Below are positions 1 to 7,600 of a stretch of 9,234 nt of DNA, piece by piece. The position numbers were made by a program, and so were the translations under genes. The number at the start of each line of letters is the position of its first letter. The stretch's first letter is position 1. Origin of the DNA: Firmicutes bacterium UBA3738 (lineage in GTDB: Bacteria > Bacillota > Clostridia > Peptostreptococcales > Anaerovoracaceae); contig DFGY01000120.1 in the NCBI GenBank assembly GCA_002372505.1, positions 1 through 9,234 of the forward strand. Direction: 5' to 3'. The notes beneath the pieces are model-generated. The model was not told the DNA's origin. It saw only the letters and a list, made by a program, of their open reading frames with translations, and made no database searches.

Positions 1-266
1 TGGCAAACATTAAATCCGCAAAGAAAAGAATCAAAGTTATCGACAAGAAGACAGCAAGAAACAGAAGAATCAAAGAACACATTAAGACAGTTCTCAAGAG
101 CTTCGATGCTGCGATCGCCGAGGGTGACATGGAAGCTGCCGCACAGCAGCTGAAACTTGCAGAGAAAAAACTCATGCAGGCTGCAGCCAAAGGAACGATC
201 CACAAGAAAGCTGCTTCAAGAAAAGTCGCAAGACTTACAAAGAGATTCAACAAGGCTAACGCCTAA
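1..266 (+). CDS. rpsT: 30S ribosomal protein S20 (5' edge cut by one base)
   Basis: S20 binds 16S rRNA early in assembly of the small ribosomal subunit. The reading frame starts with TG at bases 1-2, so only the A of the ATG lies outside the window; codon 2 is GCA at 3-5 and the stop is TAA at 264-266. The full protein is 88 residues, the usual S20 length. It begins MANIKSAKKRIKV, is rich in Lys, Arg and Ala, and ends in the typical HKKAASRKVARLTKRFNKA pattern. The small, very basic, all-helical composition is what the family shows. Its ribosome binding site and promoter are outside the window. A hairpin with a T-run follows at 317-348, so it is probably the last gene of its transcript; the next gene faces it from the other strand. 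A weak CGCAT/ATGCG hairpin at 286-302 lacks a T-run and is probably incidental. Confidence 0.96.
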   Translation, partial: ANIKSAKKRIKVIDKKTARNRRIKEHIKTVLKSFDAAIAEGDMEAAAQQLKLAEKKLMQAAAKGTIHKKAASRKVARLTKRFNKANA

Positions 267-316
267 GCTCACCCGTCCCCACAGGCGCATAAGTTAAATG
301 CGAAAATGAGTAAAAG

Positions 317-348
317 AAAACCGCGATCAGTGTCTCACGCGGTTTTTT
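317..348. terminator. Intrinsic terminator, probably bidirectional
   Basis: CCGCG (321-325) pairs with CGCGG (338-342). The flanking A-run (317-320) pairs with the first Ts of TTTTTT (343-348), which also serves as the release tract for rpsT. On the other strand the same stem is followed by the complement of AAAA and further T-rich sequence, so it can also end the minus-strand transcript of the gene stopping at 379. The loop is large (about 12 bases). Confidence 0.85.
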
Positions 349-378
349 GTTACTCGTTATTTTGTTATTCCCTATTAT

Positions 379-1521
379 TTATATTGCAGATTTGAAATTC
401 TTAATCTCTTTCTGGCAACGGCTCTTGTAAAGACTCTCCGTTTCAAAGAGAATGTATCCGCGTACGCCTTTCTTCTCATATTTGGAACCGCGGAGTTTCT
501 TCAGCTGTGTCTTAAGGTTGGTGTTCCTCCATCCCCAGCCCTTGTCATCGCTTTGTGAATAGCCGGTTCTGTAAAGAGCCAATCCAACATACAACTTTAT
601 CTTCTTCGGCTGCTTATTCAGATTGGCGAACTTATTCAGTCTCTGGGTAAACATCTTTGTCTTGCCTCTGCTGCCCCAGTTATCCGTCCAGTAAATCTGA
701 GGACAGACATAATCAACGTAACCGGTCTTCGATAACCAAGTCTTAACATCGGCTCCGTCTCTCATATCGTTTTCGTAGTTGCCCTGGGGGCTGATTCCGA
801 ATATCATGCCCTTCTTATGACAAAGCTTATATGCTTCTTTAACAAGCTTATTGACGTTCTTGCGCTTCGTCTTGGAGCTTACTGATAATCTTTTACCGTA
901 ATCGCCTTTGTTCTTAACGTATCTTCCTTTTGAATGATAGAAGTAGTCATCGAAATGAATGCCGTCTACATCGTATTTTGATATTTCATTTATAGCCTTG
1001 AGAACCCTGTCTCTGCTGCTCTTAAAGGCAGGATTGTAGAATTTTGTATAGGTGATTCTGTAGGGATTCATCCAGGCATGGACTTCCAGACCGTATTTCT
1101 TGGCCTTGGCGCAGAGTATGGAAAGGCGGTCGTACTTATAAGCCTTGTTGGCCACTTTATTGGAATTGTTCTTAATTATGTCTGATGAAGCCTTAAAGGT
1201 CTTGCTCTTCCAAATAGCATCGTCAAATGCCCTTACGTGAAGGAATATGGCGTTACACTTTGTCGCCTTAGCCTTCTTCATTACCTTGTCCGCATTCTTA
1301 GTGAATGTAGATTTGCTCTTGTTGTAGAGACCTACGCTTTTGTAATCGTAGAAAGCCAGCCAAAGTCCGCGAAGCTCCTTGTTTTTCTTAACAATGGAAT
1401 TCTTTATGTTCCTGTTTTCCACATTGTCTGCAGCAATAGCGTCTTCGCTGGTCTGTGGCACAACAGAAAACATCACTGCTACTGCGGCGCACATTACTAA
1501 AGCCAATAATTTTTTCTTCAT
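379..1521 (-). CDS. Secreted glycosyl-hydrolase-like family 10 protein (GHL10, DUF187)
   Basis: This 380-residue protein looks like an exported member of the GHL10/DUF187 group, which has a TIM-barrel glycoside hydrolase fold and includes B. subtilis YngK; substrates are mostly unknown. Residues 1-31 form a Sec signal peptide: MKKK, a hydrophobic core at about 5-21, then likely cleavage after AIA or AIAA. The domain follows with RGLWLAF (51-57), HVRAFDDAIW (95-104), HAWMNPYR (148-155), VDGIHFDDYFY (185-195), GISPQGNYEND (242-252) and VDYVCPQIYWTDN (269-281). The Asp pair in HFDD is a plausible catalytic site, by inference. The mature protein is strikingly lysine-rich and has no extra C-terminal domain or anchor, so it is probably free or held to the wall by charge. 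Cys11 does not make a convincing lipobox. The start has an AGAGGAAG ribosome binding site. It lies 38 bp after the acyl-CoA synthetase gene on the same strand and probably shares its mRNA. Confidence 0.86.
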   Translation of the reverse strand: MKKKLLALVMCAAVAVMFSVVPQTSEDAIAADNVENRNIKNSIVKKNKELRGLWLAFYDYKSVGLYNKSKSTFTKNADKVMKKAKATKCNAIFLHVRAFDDAIWKSKTFKASSDIIKNNSNKVANKAYKYDRLSILCAKAKKYGLEVHAWMNPYRITYTKFYNPAFKSSRDRVLKAINEISKYDVDGIHFDDYFYHSKGRYVKNKGDYGKRLSVSSKTKRKNVNKLVKEAYKLCHKKGMIFGISPQGNYENDMRDGADVKTWLSKTGYVDYVCPQIYWTDNWGSRGKTKMFTQRLNKFANLNKQPKKIKLYVGLALYRTGYSQSDDKGWGWRNTNLKTQLKKLRGSKYEKKGVRGYILFETESLYKSRCQKEIKNFKSAI

Positions 1522-1559
1522 TTTCTTCCTCTCTTTTCCGGACCAGTAAATAAGGAGTT

Positions 1560-3284
1560 TTAAAGATTTGCCTGTCTTTTTATCTTTTTAGTCGTCGTGC
1601 GGATAAAGTCATCCTTACGAACTGCAATATTTCTTATTCGTTTATAGTCAGGCAAAGCCTTATTGATATCATACATTTTATCTTTGAACATTTCAAAGAT
1701 TTCTTTATCGCTTACATTTTCGCCCATGTGAGCCTTTATATATTCCATGTCGGGAAGGATCTGCACAGCGACTATGTAATCCTTGCCACCGTCCTCTTCT
1801 TTTCCGTATACCATGCTCTCGGTAACTTCCGGAAGACCGTTTACCAGTACCTCCAGTTCCTCAGGATAAATGTTCTTTCCCGTCTTGGTTACGATGACAT
1901 TTTTAGAGCGTCCCGTAATGTGGACCCAGCCCTTGTCATCCATGAAGCCCAGGTCGCCGGTGTGGAACCATCCTTCTTCATCTATTACCTCGGCTGTTTC
2001 CTCAGGCATGTTGTAGTATCCCAGCATAACGTTATCGCCACGATATGCGAATTCACCGATGCCTTCTTCGTCCACGTTTATGAGCTTCATTTCGCTGCCC
2101 GGGACCACGGGACCTGTTGAGCCCGACTTGGCATAGATGCTGCTTTTTTCATATTCCGGAGTACCGGAAGCCAGAGGCGCTGTCTCCGTCATTCCATATC
2201 CAATAACGATGTCAAATCCCAGATCCATTATTCCTCTTGCTACGTTAGGATCAAGACTGGCAGCACCGACTACGAAGAGTCTCAGCTTGCCGCCGAAGTT
2301 TTTGTACACGGACTTAAACAGAGTCCTTCTCTTATCTATTCCAAGGCTCATGAGGCGTTTGTTGACCTTTATTAAGGCTCTTAATGCCTTGTCCTTTCCT
2401 GTCTTTTCAGCCTGCTTCCAGATCTTGCTGAATACGGACTCAACTATGAGGGGCACGCCTATCATTATGCTGACTCCGGCTTCCTGCATGTTCTTAAGAA
2501 TGTATTTAAGTCCTTCGCAGAAGGCTACGCAGGCGCCCTGATAGCAAAGTATCAGTATATCAATAGTAGATTCGAATGTATGATGAATCGGCAGAATAGA
2601 CAGAGATACATCATCGTCGTGAAGCTTACAAATCATGCTGGTAACCATAACCGTGTAGGTCAGGTTGTAGTTGGAAAGCATGACGCCCTTGGGATTGCCT
2701 GTTGTTCCCGACGTAAAGAGAATTACAGCCATGGCATCCTTGTCTATTACCACTTCGTCATATCTTGTGTCACCGCCATCAAGAATGTTTTTCCCTTTCA
2801 GGATAGCATTCTTAATGTGACCTTCTTCGTATTTCTTGTTCTCATCCACATAGACGGACATTTTAAACTTGTGTTCAATATTTAAATTCTCAAACACTTT
2901 GTCGTACTTGCCTGTGTAGAATACAGCGGACAGTTCCGCCCTTTCACTTAAATTTTTAATCTCTTCGGGGCTCAGTTCCTTATCCAAGGGAACAACTATT
3001 CCCGCCCCGCATATGGTCGCAAAATACGCTACGACCCATTCATAGCAGTTACTGCCTATAATCCCGATTTTTTTACCCTTTAGGCCTATATCTATAAGAT
3101 ATGTGCCCAGAGCCCAAACATCATCTTTGAACTCTTTAAAAGTAATATCGCTGTACTCTCCGCCCTTTTCGCTCTTAACTTTGTAGGCGGGCTTGTCAGC
3201 AAATAGTTCCGTGCTGGATAACAGCATTTCCCTGATGGTATTTATCTGTCTGACTTCATATGGTTCATGACGTTTATCAGACAT
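1560..3284 (-). CDS. AMP-dependent long-chain fatty acyl-CoA synthetase-like enzyme
   Basis: This 574-residue ANL-superfamily adenylate-forming enzyme most likely activates a fatty acid to acyl-AMP and then acyl-CoA in the cytoplasm or at the membrane. Visible motifs: the phosphate loop TSGTTGNPKG (191-200), the adenine-binding GYGMTETAP (362-370), TGDLGFMDD (442-450, with the ribose-binding Asp), and the hinge GRSKNVIVTKTGKNIYPEE (458-476). The C-terminal TTTKKIKR (563-570) places the adenylation lysine at about K567. The usual Gly of TGK is Lys here, which is odd but keeps the catalytic Lys. There is no carrier-protein or reductase domain. The GYGMTET and GKNIYPEE motifs are of the long-chain (FadD/FAA) type, but acyl chain length cannot be read from sequence, and an acyl-ACP synthetase or aryl acid ligase is possible. 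The start is supported by AAGGAGG at about 3296-3302. It is first in a likely two-gene operon with the secreted GHL10 protein. Confidence 0.87.
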   Translation of the reverse strand: MSDKRHEPYEVRQINTIREMLLSSTELFADKPAYKVKSEKGGEYSDITFKEFKDDVWALGTYLIDIGLKGKKIGIIGSNCYEWVVAYFATICGAGIVVPLDKELSPEEIKNLSERAELSAVFYTGKYDKVFENLNIEHKFKMSVYVDENKKYEEGHIKNAILKGKNILDGGDTRYDEVVIDKDAMAVILFTSGTTGNPKGVMLSNYNLTYTVMVTSMICKLHDDDVSLSILPIHHTFESTIDILILCYQGACVAFCEGLKYILKNMQEAGVSIMIGVPLIVESVFSKIWKQAEKTGKDKALRALIKVNKRLMSLGIDKRRTLFKSVYKNFGGKLRLFVVGAASLDPNVARGIMDLGFDIVIGYGMTETAPLASGTPEYEKSSIYAKSGSTGPVVPGSEMKLINVDEEGIGEFAYRGDNVMLGYYNMPEETAEVIDEEGWFHTGDLGFMDDKGWVHITGRSKNVIVTKTGKNIYPEELEVLVNGLPEVTESMVYGKEEDGGKDYIVAVQILPDMEYIKAHMGENVSDKEIFEMFKDKMYDINKALPDYKRIRNIAVRKDDFIRTTTKKIKRQANL

Positions 3285-3359
3285 AATTCAGTTATCCTCC
3301 TTCAATTTTTTTCAATATATGAGGTGCCCTAACTAACACCCCAAAATTAATCTCCAGTT

Positions 3360-3388
3360 ATAATATACCTTTTAGTTAACAAAATCAA
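3360..3388 (-). promoter_or_regulatory. Promoter for the acyl-CoA synthetase operon
   Basis: On the minus strand TTGATT (3383-3388) and TATTAT (3360-3365) are separated by exactly 17 bases, giving a good sigma-A promoter with a leader of about 70 bases before the ATG at 3284. The spacer holds a GTTAAC-centred palindrome (3371-3384). The rest of the 215-base divergent gap (3285-3499) holds the ribosome binding site of this gene and the deoD promoter; nothing else was recognised there. Confidence 0.65.
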
Positions 3389-3464
3389 TGTTCTTCTGCT
3401 TCCGTTCTAATACTCATCACATTATTATCAGAAAAATCGAGTCGGCTCCATTTAGACAGAACCC

Positions 3465-3493
3465 TTGCAATAAATCTCCCTTTGAAATATAAT
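3465..3493 (+). promoter_or_regulatory. deoD promoter placing the transcript start at the ATG
   Basis: TTGCAA (3465-3470), a 17-base spacer, then a perfect TATAAT (3488-3493). The expected transcription start, about 7 bases downstream, falls on the A of the deoD ATG at 3500. No Shine-Dalgarno sequence lies between the -10 box and that ATG, so the mRNA would be leaderless. A weaker alternative (TTCCGT, 17 bases, TATTAT near 3424-3429) lies upstream, but a leader from it would also lack a ribosome binding site. Confidence 0.65.
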
Positions 3494-3499
3494 GTCCTC

Positions 3500-4204
3500 A
3501 TGAGTACACATATTAATGCAAACAAAGGTGACATCGCAGAAAGCGTCCTCATGCCGGGGGATCCGCTGCGCGTAAAGCATATAGCCGAGAACTATCTTTC
3601 CGGCGCTGTATGCTATAATGAGGTGCGCGGAATGTACGGTTATACCGGCACCTACAAGGGTGTTCCCGTATCCGTCCAGGGTTCGGGAATGGGCATGCCT
3701 TCCATGGGAATATATTCATGGGAGCTCATTACCGAATTCGGAGCTCAGAATCTTATCAGAATCGGAACAGCCGGTTCCTTCCATGAAGGTATCAAAATGG
3801 GCGAGATAGTAATGGGGCTCGCAGCGAGCACGGACTCAAACTTCATTCACGCCTTCCCTGCCCCTCATGGATTTGCGCCTTCTGCAGATTTCGGTCTCAT
3901 TAAAAAAGCTCTGTCTGCCAACGAAGAACTGGGCTTTAAGCTCACTGCCGGAAATCTGGTTTCCTGTGACGTATTCTACGAAACGGATCCTGACTGGTGG
4001 AAAGGCTGGGCGAAGATGGGCGTACTGGCAGTTGAAATGGAAGCGGCTGCACTCTATATGAACGCTGCATACCATAATGTACACGCCCTTGCAATGGTAA
4101 CTATTACAGACCACTTCATCACCGGGGAAAAGGCAACATCGGAAGAAAGAGAAAAAGCCAACTCAGACATGATCGAGCTGGCTCTGGAGGTAGCAATAAA
4201 ATGA
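3500..4204 (+). CDS. deoD: Purine nucleoside phosphorylase, DeoD type
   Basis: This enzyme splits purine (deoxy)ribonucleosides with phosphate into free base and (deoxy)ribose-1-phosphate, for purine salvage in the cytoplasm. Family members are hexamers. The 234-residue product shows MSTHINANKGD at the N terminus, MPGDPLR (18-24), R43 in EVRG, QGSGMGMPS near 61-69, RIGTAGS (87-93), VEMEAA (178-183), D204 in TITDH and R217. These match the known phosphate ligands (G20, R24, R43, R87), the nucleoside-binding M180/E181 and the catalytic D204/R217 of the E. coli enzyme. The ATG at 3500 was chosen because the family N terminus aligns from it; the TTG at 3482 would add six residues and would make the -10 box coding. 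Neither start has a ribosome binding site. The stop overlaps the start of the downstream metal regulator, so the two are co-transcribed. Confidence 0.94.
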   Translation: MSTHINANKGDIAESVLMPGDPLRVKHIAENYLSGAVCYNEVRGMYGYTGTYKGVPVSVQGSGMGMPSMGIYSWELITEFGAQNLIRIGTAGSFHEGIKMGEIVMGLAASTDSNFIHAFPAPHGFAPSADFGLIKKALSANEELGFKLTAGNLVSCDVFYETDPDWWKGWAKMGVLAVEMEAAALYMNAAYHNVHALAMVTITDHFITGEKATSEEREKANSDMIELALEVAIK

Positions 4205-4569
4205 AAAACATGGAATCCGCCGAGAATTATCTCGAAACAATACTGATGCTGAAGGCAAAGAACGGCTCAGTCCGCTCTATTGACATAGCAAACGAGCTTG
4301 AGTTTTCAAAGCCATCTGTCAGCGTGGCAATGAAAAGACTTAGAGAAAGCGGCCACATTACCGTTGAGGATGGCGGCCTTATTGAACTTACAGCCGATGG
4401 AAAGGCTCTGGCCGAATCCATTTACGAACGTCATGTTGTTCTGTCGGAAGCCCTTGAAGCAATCGGCGTAAGCCCTGATGTCGCTTCTGAAGATGCCTGT
4501 AGAATCGAACACTACATCAGCCAGGAGACATTCGACAGAATCAAGGAGCACTTCTCAAGCCATAAATAA
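4201..4569 (+). CDS. DtxR/MntR-family metal-dependent transcriptional regulator (short form)
   Basis: This is a 122-residue metal-sensing repressor of the DtxR/MntR family, which bind DNA as dimers when loaded with Mn2+ or Fe2+. An N-terminal winged helix-turn-helix spans about residues 5-70 (recognition segment FSKPSVSVAMKRLRESG, 35-51; wing about 52-63). A helical metal-binding and dimerisation part spans 72-115, with H78 in ERHVV and ACRIEH (99-104). C100, E103 and H104 match the DtxR C102/E105/H106 set; MntR has Glu at the Cys position. N9 replaces the MntR Asp8, and S82 sits where MntR has Glu81, so one site is altered. There is no C-terminal SH3/FeoA domain, as in other short clostridial members. 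The start overlaps the deoD stop (ATGA) and has GGAGG at 4186-4190, so it is translated from the deoD mRNA. Metal choice and targets are unknown; no operator was identified. Confidence 0.88.
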   Translation: MKNMESAENYLETILMLKAKNGSVRSIDIANELEFSKPSVSVAMKRLRESGHITVEDGGLIELTADGKALAESIYERHVVLSEALEAIGVSPDVASEDACRIEHYISQETFDRIKEHFSSHK

Positions 4570-4601
4570 TAATCTGAATAATAATTTTTTTATCATAAAG
4601 A

Positions 4602-4634
4602 AACAGTGGAGCGAATCCGCCCCACTGTTCTTTT
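4602..4634. terminator. Bidirectional intrinsic terminator between convergent genes
   Basis: AACAGTGG (4602-4609) pairs with CCACTGTT (4622-4629). Inside, GCG/CGC close a four-base AATC loop after an A/C mismatch. CTTTT follows on the plus strand and TTTCTTTAT on the minus strand. It can end both the deoD-regulator mRNA and the ileS mRNA, whose stop lies at 4679. Confidence 0.85.
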
Positions 4635-4678
4635 AATCCCTCTCGAATAATAACACTTCCCTGATTAGAGTTTTCTGA

Positions 4679-7600
4679 TTATAGTTTTTCTACACCAATT
4701 CCTGTTACGTGGCCGTTGATCTTGTACTCGTCGGCTGCCTCGCCCATGTTAAGCTCAGTTGCCAGAGTTTCTGTCATGATGTAGTCCTTATGCTTTTCTA
4801 CAGCCGCGGCTACTTCATCGTCAGCCTTAAGTGTAACCTTGATGTTGTCCATCATTTCAAGATCTTGCTGCTTTCTGATTTGCTGAACCTTGGATACGAT
4901 TTCTCTTGCCAGACCTTCGTCTATGAGCTCCGGCGTGAGTTCAGTTGAGATTGCAACAGCAACGCCGCCGTCAACACCTACTTCGTAGCCTTCTTCACCT
5001 TCGATTCTCATATCTACCAAACCCTTGGTGACCTCTACTTTCTCGCCATCCAGTTCCATTACCAGTCCGCCTTCCACGTCCTGCATGAACTGCTTTGTGT
5101 CAACGGTGGCAAGGGCTGCCCCGAAGGCCTTAACCTTGCTGCCCAGTACCGGACCTGCAGCCTTAAAGTCAGGCTTAAGGTTATATGACATGTAGTTGCT
5201 TATGTCGTCAACGAACTCTACTTCCTTAACGTTCAGCTCTTCCATCACCAGAGGAGTCAGGTCGCCGATGAGTTCTTCAAATTTTCCGTCGAGAAGTATC
5301 TTTGAAAGTGGCTGTCTTACTTTGATCTTAGCCTTTTCTCTGGCGCCTCTTCCAAGGCTTACTACGCTGCGGAGAAGATCCATTCTCTCTTCGGCCTTCT
5401 CGTCGATGCATTCCTTCTTAACCTCAGGCATCATAGCTGTGTGTACAGTGTACTCTCCCGTAAGGTTTGTGTAGATTTCGTCTGACAGGAAGCAGGCGAT
5501 TGGAGCCATGAGCTTAGCCACGCCTACCAGTACTTCGTAGGTTGTGGCGTATACTGACTTTTTGTCATCTGTCATTTCGCTGCCCCAGAATCTTCTTCTG
5601 GCACGTCTGATGTACCAGTTTGAAAGGTCTTCTGTTACAAAGTCCTGGATGGCTCTTACTGTCTTCATGTGGTCGTAGTGATCCATTTCATAGAGAACAG
5701 TCTCAACCAGCTTGTTGTATTTGCTTAGGACCCATCTGTCCAGCTCAGGTCTGTCAGCGTAAGGTACATCGAGGGATGCGCAGTCAACATCGTCCTGGTT
5801 TGAATAAAGAACGAAGAAGTTATATACGTTCCTCAGTGTACCGAAGAATTTGCTTACTGTGTCCTTAAGTCCGTCCTCGTCGAACTTTGTCGGCGTCCAT
5901 GCCGGTGATACGGATACCAGATACCACTTGGCGGCATCGGCACCGTACTTTTCAAAGAGCTCGAATGGATTAACCGTATTTCCTCTGGACTTACTCATCT
6001 TCTTGCCGTTCTTGTCAAGGATCAGGTCGTTAACGAGAACGTTCTTGTATGGAGCCTGATTCTTAACGAGGGTCGATACAGCCATCAGTGAGTAGAACCA
6101 ACCTCTTGTCTGATCGATACCCTCGCAGATAAAGTCTGCCGGGAATCTGTCGGACTCGAAGTCTTCAGCATGCTCGAAGGGCCAGTGCCACTGTGCGAAG
6201 GGTGCGCAGCCACTGTCGAACCAGCAGTCCATGACTTCCGGAATTCTTTCCATCTGCTTGCCGCACTCAGGGCATACGAAGTGAACATCGTCAACATATG
6301 GTCTGTGAAGCTCGATAGTTTCATCGATGTCCTCTACTGCCTTTTCGATAAGTTCCTTCTTGCTGCCTACGCATTCCAGGTGGCCGCATTCACATCTCCA
6401 TACAGGGATCGGTGTACCCCAGTATCTGTTTCTGGAGATAGCCCAGTCCTTAACTTCTGCCAGCCAGTTGCCGAATCTTCCTTCGCCTACGAAGGGAGGC
6501 CACCACTGTACTGTATTGTTGTTTGCAACCAGGTCATCCTTCAGCTGACTCATGCCGATGTACCAGCTGGGGTTTGCGTAGTAAACCAGCGGTGTCTGGC
6601 AACGCCAGCAGTGCGGATAGTTATGGTCTATTGTCTCTTTTGCGAAGACCTTGTCCGTTCCCAGATAGTTCATGATTTCAACGGCCATTCCGTCTTCCAT
6701 GATGAATCTGCCCTTCCAGGGACCTTCTGAGAATTTACCTTCCAGGTCTACGGGCTGATAGAACACGATGTCATATTCTCTGCAGCAGTTGTAGTCGTCT
6801 TCACCGAAGGCAGCTGCTGAGTGTACAAGTCCTGTACCGTCGCTGTCTACGACAAAGTCGCCGCAGATGATTTTAAATATATTTCCTTCCGGCGGATTTG
6901 CTTCCGGGAATATAGGCTCGTATTCCTGGAGCTCCATCTCCTTACCGGTTTCAACTCTTACTACTTCGTAGTTTCCTTCACCCAGTACTCTGTCTGCAGC
7001 ACCCTCTGCTACGCAGACTACGTCACCTTCGTGTGGTCCGTTCAGCAGCTTGGCCCATACGTATTTCAGGTTCGGGTTAACCATGATAGCTACGTTGCCG
7101 TAGAGAGTCCATGCCGTTGTGGTCCATGCCAGGAAGTATTCGTTTTCAGTTCCTACCTTCTTGAATTTGCAGGTAAGGGTCAGAACGGAATCCTCCTGAT
7201 ATCCCTGAGCTACTTCGTGGGAAGCCAGCCCCGTACCGCAGCGCGGGCACCAGGGCACTACCTTGTATCCTTCAAAGAGCAGGCCTCTGTCAAATGTGTT
7301 TTTAAGTACCCACCAGCCTGTCTCGATGTAATCGTCATGATATGTTACGTATGGGTTGTCCATATCAAGAGTCATTCCCATGCGCTCACTCATGTCGGTC
7401 CAGTCGCTTACGTAAGTAAATACAGAGTCTTTACATTTCTGATTGAACTTTTCTATTCCGTAGTTTTCGATTTCCTGCTTGTTGTTAAAGCCCAGCTGCT
7501 TTTCCACTTCCAGCTCAACAGGCAGACCGTGAGTGTCCCAGCCAGCCTTAGGCTTAACTTGGTAGCCACGCATTATTTTGTATTTGAGGACTGAGTCCTT

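Noticed and set aside
286..302. CGCAT/ATGCG hairpin after rpsT
   Set aside because: Only five pairs and no T-run; the real terminator follows at 317-348.
3482..3499. TTG start for deoD, adding MKYNVL
   Set aside because: It would turn the TATAAT box into coding sequence, has no ribosome binding site, and the family N terminus aligns from the ATG at 3500.
6821..7594. Long plus-strand open frame of 257 codons opposite ileS (also 6170-6730)
   Set aside because: It is antisense to a strongly conserved gene, has no family resemblance and no ribosome binding site that I could see; it reflects the codon use of ileS.
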